Of a stretch of 64,000 nt of DNA, positions 8,584 through 17,232 are shown in pieces. The translations under genes were made by a program, and so were the position numbers. The notes beneath the pieces are model-generated. The model ran no database searches and was not told the origin of the DNA. It saw only the letters and a program-made list of their open reading frames with translations. Numbering within the stretch: the stretch's first letter is position 1; each line of letters starts with the position of its first letter. The DNA lies in the NCBI GenBank assembly GCA_023441805.1, contig JAEZNO010000041.1, positions 59,967-123,966 on the forward strand, given 5' to 3'. The DNA is from Bacteroidota bacterium (GTDB lineage Bacteria; Bacteroidota; Bacteroidia; Bacteroidales; Lentimicrobiaceae).

Positions 8584-9246
8584 TTAAATATCAAGGAATC
8601 GCATTAAACTATCATACCTGTCGTGGAGTGTCTCATCATAATCACTCCTGAAAAATGATTCTTTGATGTTGTAATTGAATCTGTTAAAAGTTGAAATCAG
8701 AGGGGAAATGTCCATGCGGTTTACCTTAATTGTAACCTGCAGTTTGGTTGAATCAGGCAAATTCATAACATAAAGACTCAGGATCAATGCATCGTTTGAT
8801 TCAACAATACGGGCTATTTCACTTAATACAAAATCATGAACTCCCATCTCAAGAACAATAATACCACCAGGATTATCGACAGCCGCTAATCGTGCAAAAT
8901 ACTTTGTAAGGCACTTCAATGTTATTGAACCAATATATTGGTTCTTGTCATTTACCACGGGTATAAGTGTAAGCTGTAGTTCATGCACATTCCTGATGAT
9001 ATCATAAACATGCTGATTTTCGTTTACACTGGGATTTTGCAACGATAATGCATGATTGCCCAACGGTTCATCATAACTGTTACGCTCATATATATCCTGC
9101 TCGGATATTAAACCAAGGAAATCATTGTTGTTAACGATTGGAAGATGTGAGACCTTAAACTCCTCCATCCAGTTCAACGCAGTCATTCCTGTATCTGATG
9201 TCTGTAACGGCATTATGGTATCACTGATCAGATCTTTTGCAATCAT
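8584..9246 (-). CDS. CBS-domain protein
   Basis: A 220-residue cytosolic protein with a tandem CBS pair in residues ~1-130 (MIAKDLISDTIMPLQTSDT, VSHLPIVNNNDFLGLISEQD, then a second unit ending NDKNQYIGSITLKCL). A C-terminal ~80-residue alpha/beta region follows (GGIIVLEMGVHDFVLSEIARIVESNDA) that resembles ACT-like regulatory folds. CBS pairs normally bind adenosine nucleotides. This CBS protein type is commonly found beside pdxJ and nadK in Bacteroidota; here pdxJ is next door but nadK is not. A TACTTTTG box lies 26 nt upstream. Physiological role unknown. Confidence 0.82.
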   Translation of the reverse strand: MIAKDLISDTIMPLQTSDTGMTALNWMEEFKVSHLPIVNNNDFLGLISEQDIYERNSYDEPLGNHALSLQNPSVNENQHVYDIIRNVHELQLTLIPVVNDKNQYIGSITLKCLTKYFARLAAVDNPGGIIVLEMGVHDFVLSEIARIVESNDALILSLYVMNLPDSTKLQVTIKVNRMDISPLISTFNRFNYNIKESFFRSDYDETLHDRYDSLMRFLDI

Positions 9247-9272
9247 AAGTCTTTACTTAACTACTTCTTTAA

Positions 9273-9280
9273 CAAAAGTA
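9273..9280 (-). promoter_or_regulatory. Probable -7 box for the CBS gene
   Basis: Minus-strand TACTTTTG, 26 nt before the CBS-protein ATG, matches TAnnTTTG. Confidence 0.45.
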
Positions 9281-9343
9281 ACTCAAATATGGTTAAAGAT
9301 AGCCACAACAGATACTCAGAAATAGAAAATTGCATTTAGAAAA

Positions 9344-9784
9344 TCAACTGTTTGCCACCAGCTGTTTCAAGGTAACGGTTACCTCAACATTTCCCTTTAT
9401 CATCGCCCAGACCGGACAATAAGTATCCTCCGACAATTTCAGTACTCTATAGAAGTCAGCTTCACTTATATCGGGTGAATCGAGTTCTACTATGAGCTCT
9501 ATATTCTTAAAACATGTAGGATGTTCCTCTCTCCTGCATCCGAGGGCCTGAATCTTGAAAGCATTGATTTGCTTATTCATTCTTCTGAGAAAAGTGAGTA
9601 CAGAACTACCAACACATGTCGAGAAGCTAATCAGGAACAACTCAAGTGACGTGTAACCCAGGTTATCACCCAGAGGTGGAGTGTAATCAATCGAAACCGG
9701 TTCTTTGCCTTCAACCATTCCATTAAAATGAAGTCGGTTGTTTACTAATTCAATTACAGTCGAAAGTTGATTAGAATTACTCAT
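9344..9784 (-). CDS. OsmC-family protein
   Basis: A 146-residue OsmC/Ohr-fold protein; the family reduces organic hydroperoxides through two cysteines. Both are in place: C57 in LISFSTCVGSS on the central helix and C123 in EDTYCPVWAMIKG near the C-terminus. Two extra cysteines (C83, C91) flank a basic loop. The protein resembles the YhfA-like branch of OsmC, which is often annotated only as OsmC family, so true peroxidase activity is not certain. It has its own TAACTTTG box 20 nt upstream and stands alone on the minus strand. Confidence 0.85.
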   Translation of the reverse strand: MSNSNQLSTVIELVNNRLHFNGMVEGKEPVSIDYTPPLGDNLGYTSLELFLISFSTCVGSSVLTFLRRMNKQINAFKIQALGCRREEHPTCFKNIELIVELDSPDISEADFYRVLKLSEDTYCPVWAMIKGNVEVTVTLKQLVANS

Positions 9785-9804
9785 GATTAATAGATTTAAT
9801 AAGG

Positions 9805-9812
9805 CAAAGTTA
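9805..9812 (-). promoter_or_regulatory. Probable -7 box for the osmC-like gene
   Basis: Minus-strand TAACTTTG, 20 nt before the ATG, matches TAnnTTTG. Confidence 0.45.
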
Positions 9813-9970
9813 TTAATTTGTCTCTCTGCAGATGGAATATTAAGTAAAGAAAAAGCTCCTTCAGATTATAAAGATGTAACTTTTAAAAAAACAATGTTTC
9901 CATAAGGTTGTAATTATCGTTTTTCAAAGTTAACAAAAACTTCATATCTTTATTGACACAATTTTGAGCA

Positions 9971-10324
9971 ATGGGAAGTATGATTCGTCCGACTTGCGCC
10001 AAGTGTAGTGCAGATTTCGAAGTTCTGTACCTTGGTGGTGGTCCTGAAGACAGAGGAAAAGAATGTGCCGTACCCGTTATTTGTGAGCACTGCGGCATTA
10101 TTGAAACAGATAATATCCTTAAACCGGTTAATACCTGCAGCAGATGTGGTAAGTCTTTGGTTTATGCGGGACAAGTTACTCAAAAAGAGATAAGAACCTG
10201 TGTATTTACATGGAGGCTCTCAATTGAAGATCCACGCTTCTATGTTCTAAAGAGTAATTTCTATCGTTGCCCGAAATGCCATACTAAAAATCTGAGTTTC
10301 GAAACTGCAGGCTGTTGGGATTAA
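9971..10324 (+). CDS. Zinc-ribbon protein, 117 aa
   Basis: I do not recognise the family, but the metal-binding layout is clear: four CxxC knuckles at C9/C12, C38/C41, C56/C59 and C100/C103, enough for two zinc ribbons, plus single cysteines at 32, 77 and 115. Between the second and third ribbon halves lies a predicted beta segment (TCVFTWRLSIEDPRFYVL). No membrane segment. A start at M4 (MIRPTCAKC) is equally possible, as it follows GGGAAG. Small multi-ribbon proteins of this sort usually bind nucleic acid or protein, which is inference. Flanking genes are unrelated. Confidence 0.75.
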   Translation: MGSMIRPTCAKCSADFEVLYLGGGPEDRGKECAVPVICEHCGIIETDNILKPVNTCSRCGKSLVYAGQVTQKEIRTCVFTWRLSIEDPRFYVLKSNFYRCPKCHTKNLSFETAGCWD

Positions 10325-10550
10325 CATTAACCGGTTAAAGTTTGACGAATTTCACTACGCTGTGTTAAAGCAATTATATAAGCTCCTGCGTATAGACAGA
10401 AAAACTAAAGTTGTTTAGATAATCAAATATTCGGAATTGAAACTTACTTGTTGAACTATTACTGCTGTATTGGGATTATTTATAGCAACTCTTGACTTTG
10501 TTAATCAGAAAGTGTTGAAAGAATAGATAATAACTCAAAATCAACAGATA

Positions 10551-11027
10551 ATGCAATTCTTTACATTAGGTGTATTTAATTCATCCAAAGAGACTTTTTT
10601 CAGTAAATTAACGGATAATAAAATTGATCTCTTCTGTGATATCCGCCAACGCAGAGGTGTGAGGGGTTCTGAATATATGTTCGTAAACAGTAATCGTTTA
10701 CAGGAGAAATTGAAAGAGCTGGGTATAGCCTATTTGCATATTACCGGATTAACTCCAACGGATGAAATCCGTGAAAAGCAGTTGAAAGAAGATAAGCTTC
10801 ATCACCATGGAATCCGGTCGCGTGAGACTGTTGGAGAGGCCTTCCGGCAAGAGTATACCGAACAGATACTTAATAAGTTCGACATGGATCAGTTTATTGA
10901 AGAAATCAAAAAGTCAGGTTCTAAAAGCATTGTCCTCTTTTGTGTTGAAGAACACCCGGAAGCTTGTCACCGTTCACTGGTTGCTGAACGACTTAAGGAA
11001 AAAGGCTTCAAGATTACACATCTGTAA
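10551..11027 (+). CDS. DUF488-family protein
   Basis: A 158-residue cytosolic protein of the DUF488 family, whose biochemical role is unsettled. Family marks: the N-terminal TLGVFNSSKETFFSKL, DIRQRRGVRGSEY (about 30-42), and the diagnostic C-terminal CVEEHPEACHRSLVAERL (131-148) with two cysteines (C131, C139) and H135/H140-R141. Length is in the usual range. 226 bp of apparently empty AT-rich DNA precede it. The next gene on the same strand is a secreted T9SS protein, so no operon partner suggests a function. Confidence 0.85.
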   Translation: MQFFTLGVFNSSKETFFSKLTDNKIDLFCDIRQRRGVRGSEYMFVNSNRLQEKLKELGIAYLHITGLTPTDEIREKQLKEDKLHHHGIRSRETVGEAFRQEYTEQILNKFDMDQFIEEIKKSGSKSIVLFCVEEHPEACHRSLVAERLKEKGFKITHL

Positions 11028-11125
11028 AACAAGTTAAATCGCTTATCCTATCTGTGATCTTTAAGAAGCATCCACCGTCTATAACCAAAAGTCATTACCA
11101 ACATTACTTAACTAAACCATCAATT

Positions 11126-12061
11126 ATGAAGACCAAAATCATTATTTTAACAATCCTACTTCTGAGAATCCATTCCATTTCCTATGCTCAGACAACCTGG
11201 GCACCTGTAGGTGCAGTATGGCATTATGAGTTCCGTTCAGGTTGGGGACAATATGTCAGCTATGTAACGATTGAATCAACTAAGGATACCATTATTCAGG
11301 GTATCGAATGCAGAAAACTTGAACAAAAGGGACCGGGTACTCAACCCGATCATTGGACCAGTGAGACCTTTTTCACTTATGAAAGCAATGATACCGTTTA
11401 TCTTTTTGATGGTACATCTTTCAGAGTACTCTATAATTTCGGAGCAGAAACCAATGAAAGTTGGGAAGCTTATGGCCCGATATCAAAATTGTCAGTGTGC
11501 GATGATTCACTTACCACTGTTTTGGTCGACAGTACCGGATTTCAGACCATCAATGGTCAGGAACTGAAATACCTCAGAGTGAATACACCTGAAGAATCCT
11601 GGGGATTTAGTTTCTGCAATTTACTTGATGAGACTCATGACATACTTCAAAAGATCGGTTCACTTGAATACCTGGTACCACAAAAGGTCTGTGGCATTGA
11701 TCTTCCGACCATCTGTTACCTGAGATGCTATGAGGATTCTGAAATAGGGTTCTATTCAACGGGAATAGCTAACACTTGTGACTATGAGACAGGTGTGGGA
11801 ATAACTGAGGTTGGATTTGATGACCAGGTGAAAGTATATCCAAATCCAATGATGAGTGATTTGAACATTGAATTAACCGATATCAATAGATTAGGAGAAT
11901 ACACATTACAAATTCGAAATGTCCAGGGCTCGGTTGTAAAACTTGTAAAACTGAATAGGAATAAGGAAAACATCAACATTGAGGACTTAAATCATGGTGT
12001 TTATATTGTCATGATAACGGTTGATAATACTACAACAAAAAGAAAGATTGTGAAACTATAA
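11126..12061 (+). CDS. Secreted protein with T9SS type A sorting domain, 311 aa
   Basis: I chose the ATG at 11126 because it begins a clean signal peptide (MKTKIIILTILLLRIHSISY ending AQ); an upstream GTG frame extension has no signal character. The mature region (~22-235) is a beta-rich domain with an opening TTWAPVGAVWHYEF seen in other Bacteroidota secreted proteins of unknown function. It contains several cysteines. The C-terminal ~75 residues are a T9SS type A domain: VKVYPNPMMSDLNIEL, YTLQIRNVQGSVV, HGVYIVMITVDN, ending in a basic KIVKL. It is therefore predicted to cross the outer membrane through T9SS and be anchored or released. Confidence 0.82.
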   Translation: MKTKIIILTILLLRIHSISYAQTTWAPVGAVWHYEFRSGWGQYVSYVTIESTKDTIIQGIECRKLEQKGPGTQPDHWTSETFFTYESNDTVYLFDGTSFRVLYNFGAETNESWEAYGPISKLSVCDDSLTTVLVDSTGFQTINGQELKYLRVNTPEESWGFSFCNLLDETHDILQKIGSLEYLVPQKVCGIDLPTICYLRCYEDSEIGFYSTGIANTCDYETGVGITEVGFDDQVKVYPNPMMSDLNIELTDINRLGEYTLQIRNVQGSVVKLVKLNRNKENINIEDLNHGVYIVMITVDNTTTKRKIVKL

Positions 12062-12067
12062 AAGAAA

Positions 12068-12090
12068 GGACGGAACCATCAATTCCGTCC
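12068..12090 (-). terminator. Possible terminator for the leftward 1353-residue T9SS gene
   Basis: An 8-bp perfect hairpin (GGACGGAA with TTCCGTCC, 7-nt loop). On the minus strand it is followed by a T-rich run (TTTCTTTT), on the plus strand by no T-run, so it suits the leftward gene better. It lies ~90 bp past that gene's stop. Confidence 0.4.
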
Positions 12091-12178
12091 AATCACCCTG
12101 TAAAAATTAACTAACACGAAGCGGAACACCCCTCTCAAGCCTTCGCAGCCTTTAAGACGGGGTTCGCATCTTCTGCAG

Positions 12179-15100
12179 TTATTTAATTAGCAATTTAGCT
12201 GAATATGCCCCTCTTGCACTTGTAATTCTTGCAATATAGATTCCTGATTCTACTGAAAGATTAAGTACATTGTTTCCTGATAGCTCGAGATTGTTGATGG
12301 CAACCCCCTGAGTATTGATAAGTGAGAAATTATAAGTTCCTTCAACCAGTGTTTCAATGCTTATAGTCTTGCCAAAACTCCAAATTCTTGTATCGGCAAG
12401 TTCGATTTTATTCACTGCTGTTGAGGTTAAGTCTATAACAAGTACTTCTGATACACCTCCGGAAGGATTACGTGTATCGGTAATTCCCCATATACCGCCC
12501 GGCTTTGAGAAAGTGTTGAGTTTCTCAAATCCTTGGTTTGCATATGTAGTTATTAGTTGAACTCCGTTTGAATTGATATTTGGTACAATTCCTCCAAATG
12601 AGCCTACGGTTCCCTGAACTATATCACCATAGAATGGTGCATATAATCCTGTGAGAGCAAAATCAATTTCAGTGGTTTCAATGCTTGTACCAAAGAGTGG
12701 TCTTCCCTCATCTGTAACATCGCTATACATGAAGATGAAGTTACCTGCTGACTCTTCCGAAATACCTCTTATAGCGGTACCTTGAGTAGGATCGTATGAT
12801 GTTTCGAATGCTAATACTGTTGCAAAGTCGGTGGTTGTGAAATAGTGTGCTATCTCAGTACCCTCATTTCCATCATTCAGCATGAAGCGGAAGTAAATTT
12901 CATTACCAGATGCAAACCTTACATTTCCTGTTGATTCTAACATAAACCAACCTGTGTATTTGCCGGTTGCATCAGTTGTAAACTCACCATACTGACCAAC
13001 AGTTCCTAAAGAATTTCCTGTTGTTCGGTTAAATGTACCATCGCTGTTGACAAAGATTGAATTGCCTACACCTGTATATTGTGAATCATCGGCACTTACA
13101 ACTGCTTTATGGAAATATCTGTAAGTAGCATTGGGCAATAAGTACTGGAATGAAGCCTTGAAAGCATAAGGCACCCTGGTGTTGTTATTTCCTTCCATGC
13201 CCTGAATATAAAGTGGCATTACAACTTCTGCCAGCCCTGTAACAGCTATAGGTTCAACTACGCCTTCAAGACTAACAAATGCATCATCAGCACCTCCACC
13301 CATATGGATGATTGTTTCATTATAAGTGTCCGGGTCTAATCCTTCAATCAATCTTACATACACTGTAACAGGCTGACCGGTAATTATTCCTGCTTCATAA
13401 GCCAAATCCAGTGTGTCAGTGAATATCTCATCATCTAATGATATTTCAAAATGTTCCGATGCCCCGATTGTGATAAATCCTGAACCCTCAAGATCACTGG
13501 CTGAAATGACATAGGATTGTGATTCTGATGGTCCATTTCCTTCGAGATAAGTAAATCCGATTAGTTCAGTCGGAGTGACAATAATAGTCGGTACAGGTGG
13601 CGGAAGAAGTTCTATCACCAGTTCATCCTGATCTGATCCTGTCGGGTTAACAGTATTCGTAGTTCCCCACTCTCCTGTTTCGGATGTCCAGTTGTAAACG
13701 AGTGAGCCATCTGTCAAACTTCTTTCTTCAATTCTGCGGATACCCGAAGATAACAGGTTAGGTATAATTCCTGCCCATGATCCATCAATTCCTGCAACAT
13801 CATCCAGGAAGAATCCAACATAATCTAAGGTTGAAAAATCAACTCCTGTAGTTTCAATACTTGCTGCATAAAGTGGTCGTCCGGTTCCTTCTTCATTATC
13901 GAAAAGATAAATGAAATTACCCGGGGGACATTGCGATATACCTCTTACCCCTGTTCCTGATTCAGGATCACCTTCAGTGCCAAAGTTGATTACTGTAGCA
14001 TAGTCTTCTGAAGTTATTCTATGGGCAACTGCATTACCTCCCATACCATCGTTAACCATAATCCGCATATGCAGATCATTTCCGGGAGTAAACCTAATGT
14101 CACCTGTAGGTTCGGTGATGAACCAGCCACTGTATGTACCTGCCTCATCAGCTGTAAATGTACCGTATCCCTCAGTCATTGAAGGACTTTCAGCACGTAC
14201 AAAGGTACCTTCACTATTAACGAAGATTGCGTTTCCGGCACCATCCTCAGTTATTGGATCAGTGCTTAATACTACTTTGTTATAATACCTGTATTCAGAA
14301 CCTGGTATAAGCTGGTTAATAGTCAAATAATAAGCATAAGGAACTCTCTGTTCATTGACATTATTTATCCCCTGAATAAACTGTGGAACCATTTCTGCTG
14401 CAAGTTCAGGGCCGGTTGTTGTAACAACACCCGAGCAGATCAAATTGGCCGTTGGAGAATCACCACCTGTATGAGTGATCTTCTTATTTAGATAATTACC
14501 TGCCGGCAGATCGGCAACCATTCTTACATACACTGTAACAGGCTGTCCGGTTATTTCTCCGTCAGCAAACGGAATCTCAAGTGAACTTTGCCAGTCAGCA
14601 TCATCAAATGAAATCTCAAACTGAGCAGGTGAAGTAATTATAATATTACCACTGCCTGAAAGTTCAGAGCCACTTACTGTATATGATTGCGAATCTGATG
14701 GTCCGTTTCCATACAGATATGTGAAACCTGTCAGAGTATTAGGAGTTAAAGTAATCAGTGAATTAGGCACAAGGTTAATAACGAGAATATCATCCAGACC
14801 ACCTGCAGGGTTAACTGTATTGGTGGATCCCCATGTACCATCAATTGATGTATATGTGCTAACTATTGCGCCATTTTCTAAACTTCTTTCCTGAATACAA
14901 CGTACTCCATTTGCATTAATATTTGGAACAATGCCACCCCATGAACCATCTTCACCGGCCACATTATTTTTGAAAAATGCAGCATACGACAAACTTGTGA
15001 AATCGATGCCTGTACTTTCAACTGAAGTAGCAAATAAAGGGCGTCCTGATGCTGATTCATTATCATAGATGAGTGCAAAATTCCCTGCACCTGCAAGTGA

Positions 15101-16240
15101 CATGGCACGAATTCCGGTACCATCATTTGCAGTATTTCCGGTAGCGAATGAAAGTACTTTTGCACTCTCCACCGAAGTCAGATAGTGAACTGGTGTAGTT
15201 CCATTATTACCATCGTTAAGAATAATTCTCATGAATAAATCATTGCCCGGAGTAAACCTTGTATTTGTTGAAGGTTCCAGAATAAACCATCCTGAATAAC
15301 TACCATTAATATCGGTTGTAAAAGTGCCATATTCGCCTGCTGCCGATAATGACCCTACCGGCGTTCTCGTAAATGAACCATCTTCATTTACGTAAATTAT
15401 TGCACCAGATCCCACAGAAGTCGGACCATCTGAATCAACAACTGCTGCATTAATATATCTGTAAGTGGTTGATGGTTCAAGATTATTTATCGTAGCACGA
15501 AAAGCAAACGGCAGACGATTATTGGCAGGTGTATTGCCACTTATAAATTGAGGTATGATTACCGAAGATAATGAAGGAGGTAACACTTGTGGAGTTCCTG
15601 AAACGATCACATTCTCGAATCGTATTGTACCATCAACAGCATAATCAGTAATGGTTCCGCCATAAACCATTCCGTCAACAAAATCAGTAACAAGTCTGAA
15701 TGCAAAGTCAGGATTCTGTTCAGCACCACTTATTGCACCAAAATCAGCACTTCTGAAGAACCAATCTGCCGCAGTTGTGGTGTATCTTCCTGCATCAAAA
15801 GCAACCGAACTACCATCGTTAAAGTTAGTTGCATTGGCCTCATTTGCATTAAAATCAATCCAATCAGTACCGTTTAAAGTATACTGCAAACGGAGACGGT
15901 TGGCTGCATTATTACTATTACGATTTTCCCAGTTGATAATAATATCGCTATATCCTATTGTTGAGACATTAAACTGCACACCGGCAGTACATGAATTTGT
16001 TCCCTGATCCGGGTAATTCGATGTATTTAAAGCATAAAGTATGGGATTACCGGTTGCATACGAAGCGGTAGCTCCACCAATAACATTAGCCGTACCCGCA
16101 CCGGCTGAAGGTGTAAGGTTTTGCTGGTCAAAATTCCATGCGGTAATGACTTCCTGTGCAGTTAGTTTAGTAGGTGTAATTAGCGAAGTCAATACAAATG
16201 ATACCGTTAACAGTGTGATAGTTAAGTAGTTTTTTATCAT
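12179..16240 (-). CDS. Large secreted T9SS protein with three ~265-aa repeats, 1353 aa
   Basis: Start taken at the ATG at 16240, which begins a signal peptide (MIKNYLTITLLTVSFVLTSL to LTAQ); an upstream TTG is possible. An N-terminal ~185-residue domain looks like a carbohydrate-binding-type jelly roll (AWNFDQQNLTPSAGAG opening). Then three homologous ~265-residue units follow, each opening with a PQFIxG / RVPYA motif and ending in a GSWGGIVPN / GTWGxTNTVNPxG segment. The first and second pairs are joined by ~110-residue linkers (GFTYLxGNGPSxSQSY ... GQPVTVYVRL) of a kind common in Bacteroidota cell-surface proteins. The last ~70 residues are a T9SS type A domain ending AKLLIK. Binding target unknown. 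Confidence 0.82.
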   Translation of the reverse strand: MIKNYLTITLLTVSFVLTSLITPTKLTAQEVITAWNFDQQNLTPSAGAGTANVIGGATASYATGNPILYALNTSNYPDQGTNSCTAGVQFNVSTIGYSDIIINWENRNSNNAANRLRLQYTLNGTDWIDFNANEANATNFNDGSSVAFDAGRYTTTAADWFFRSADFGAISGAEQNPDFAFRLVTDFVDGMVYGGTITDYAVDGTIRFENVIVSGTPQVLPPSLSSVIIPQFISGNTPANNRLPFAFRATINNLEPSTTYRYINAAVVDSDGPTSVGSGAIIYVNEDGSFTRTPVGSLSAAGEYGTFTTDINGSYSGWFILEPSTNTRFTPGNDLFMRIILNDGNNGTTPVHYLTSVESAKVLSFATGNTANDGTGIRAMSLAGAGNFALIYDNESASGRPLFATSVESTGIDFTSLSYAAFFKNNVAGEDGSWGGIVPNINANGVRCIQERSLENGAIVSTYTSIDGTWGSTNTVNPAGGLDDILVINLVPNSLITLTPNTLTGFTYLYGNGPSDSQSYTVSGSELSGSGNIIITSPAQFEISFDDADWQSSLEIPFADGEITGQPVTVYVRMVADLPAGNYLNKKITHTGGDSPTANLICSGVVTTTGPELAAEMVPQFIQGINNVNEQRVPYAYYLTINQLIPGSEYRYYNKVVLSTDPITEDGAGNAIFVNSEGTFVRAESPSMTEGYGTFTADEAGTYSGWFITEPTGDIRFTPGNDLHMRIMVNDGMGGNAVAHRITSEDYATVINFGTEGDPESGTGVRGISQCPPGNFIYLFDNEEGTGRPLYAASIETTGVDFSTLDYVGFFLDDVAGIDGSWAGIIPNLLSSGIRRIEERSLTDGSLVYNWTSETGEWGTTNTVNPTGSDQDELVIELLPPPVPTIIVTPTELIGFTYLEGNGPSESQSYVISASDLEGSGFITIGASEHFEISLDDEIFTDTLDLAYEAGIITGQPVTVYVRLIEGLDPDTYNETIIHMGGGADDAFVSLEGVVEPIAVTGLAEVVMPLYIQGMEGNNNTRVPYAFKASFQYLLPNATYRYFHKAVVSADDSQYTGVGNSIFVNSDGTFNRTTGNSLGTVGQYGEFTTDATGKYTGWFMLESTGNVRFASGNEIYFRFMLNDGNEGTEIAHYFTTTDFATVLAFETSYDPTQGTAIRGISEESAGNFIFMYSDVTDEGRPLFGTSIETTEIDFALTGLYAPFYGDIVQGTVGSFGGIVPNINSNGVQLITTYANQGFEKLNTFSKPGGIWGITDTRNPSGGVSEVLVIDLTSTAVNKIELADTRIWSFGKTISIETLVEGTYNFSLINTQGVAINNLELSGNNVLNLSVESGIYIARITSARGAYSAKLLIK

Positions 16241-16261
16241 GGCGTTTATTTTAAATTGCAA

Positions 16262-16760
16262 TACTTGATCTCAATCAGAATTAATGAATATCTCACTCCC
16301 AGAGTCAGATTTCAGGATGATTTACTTGATTAAGCATATGTTTATCGCCAAAAAGTAAAAAGGTAATAACTCAAAAGGCAATTCAATCAGGAAGTACTCA
16401 TTGAGCAAGCTTAAAACAAGGGTGAGAATCCATCATTCCTCAATATTTCAAATGATTACCAATAATTATCCAGTTTGTTATTGTGCAGAAATAATTAATG
16501 AATTAAGCTGATTAGTTACTTTCTCCTTCATCGAAGCGTTATCTAAGCGTTATCTAAGCGTTTCCGAAGCGTTTTTATAGAACGCTTAGATAACGCCTAT
16601 ATATTGTTTAAACATTGTTTGAGATAACGAGATGGTAGTTATAAAACCATAGCCATTAATATATAATTATTGACTACCGAATGTTCAAAATATTAAAATT
16701 ACTTTCCCTTTTCTCATTCATAATTGTTTAATACTTAAGTACTTAACACTTCGTCTCAAT
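16262..16760. other. Intergenic region between divergent T9SS genes; holds a palindromic repeat
   Basis: About 500 bp, AT-rich, with no credible gene on either strand. It holds the promoters of the two divergent secreted-protein genes, though I find no clear TAnnTTTG box at the right distance, and the palindromic element at 16536-16596. Confidence 0.7.
16536..16596. repeat. Palindromic intergenic repeat, copy 1
   Basis: GCGTTATCTAAGCGTT occurs twice in overlapping tandem (16536-16551 and 16547-16562), and its exact reverse complement AACGCTTAGATAACGC lies at 16581-16596. The 16-bp perfect arms enclose 18 nt that contain a further GAAGCGTTTTT copy. A second element of the same sequence occurs at 34704-34740, so this is a dispersed element, not a chance hairpin. 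It could act as a terminator, attenuator or protein-binding site. Confidence 0.85.
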
Positions 16761-17156
16761 ATGAAAAAGATACCTCTACTCACATTTTTATTTGCTGTTT
16801 GCTTTACTGTTTATTCGCAAACCGGAAATCAAGGATGGCTAAAAGATAAGATCAGGCCTTGTGACCATTCAGATAATGAGGGGATTTTACCATCGCCAAA
16901 CGACAGTATTCAAAAGTATTCTGCCAGGGTATGGCCAAACCCGTCAATTGAAAGTTTTAATTTAAAAGTAGAATCCCCCTCCTCGCAAAGGCTCATTGTA
17001 TTGATTTCAGATCTGATGGGAAAGAAAGTCGAGGAATTCGGCATTAAAAACAATACCTCACTGGCTTTTGGAAAGATGTTCCCTCCAGGACTCTATATTA
17101 TCAGGGTCAAACAAGGTTCAGAGGTTATGAGCACATTTAAGCTGATAAAACAATGA
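16761..17156 (+). CDS. Very small T9SS type A cargo protein, 131 aa
   Basis: A signal peptide (MKKIPLLTFLFAVCFTVYSQ) is followed by only about 30 residues of passenger (TGNQGWLKDKIRPCDHSDNE and a few more). The C-terminal ~78 residues then form a T9SS type A domain (ARVWPNPSIESFNLKV, RLIVLISDLMGKKV, FPPGLYIIRVKQGS, ending FKLIKQ). Almost the whole mature protein is sorting domain. It is either a minimal cargo or a remnant of a larger gene whose middle was lost. No frameshift is visible and the frame is intact. It is transcribed away from the 1353-residue T9SS gene, with the palindromic repeat between them. Confidence 0.75.
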   Translation: MKKIPLLTFLFAVCFTVYSQTGNQGWLKDKIRPCDHSDNEGILPSPNDSIQKYSARVWPNPSIESFNLKVESPSSQRLIVLISDLMGKKVEEFGIKNNTSLAFGKMFPPGLYIIRVKQGSEVMSTFKLIKQ

Positions 17157-17232
17157 AGGCTAACAGGAAATCAATTTTCCCATATTTCCTACAGGTGACA
17201 ATTATTTCATCGGCTTTTACTTAGTGAAAAAT

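Noticed and set aside
11054..11125. GTG-initiated N-terminal extension of the 311-residue T9SS protein
   Set aside because: The extension puts 24 polar residues ahead of a clear signal peptide; the ATG at 11126 is better.
12100..12178. Second hairpin after the 1353-residue T9SS gene (GCGGAAC..CCCC / GGGGTTCGC)
   Set aside because: The pairing is poor and has no T-run on either strand.
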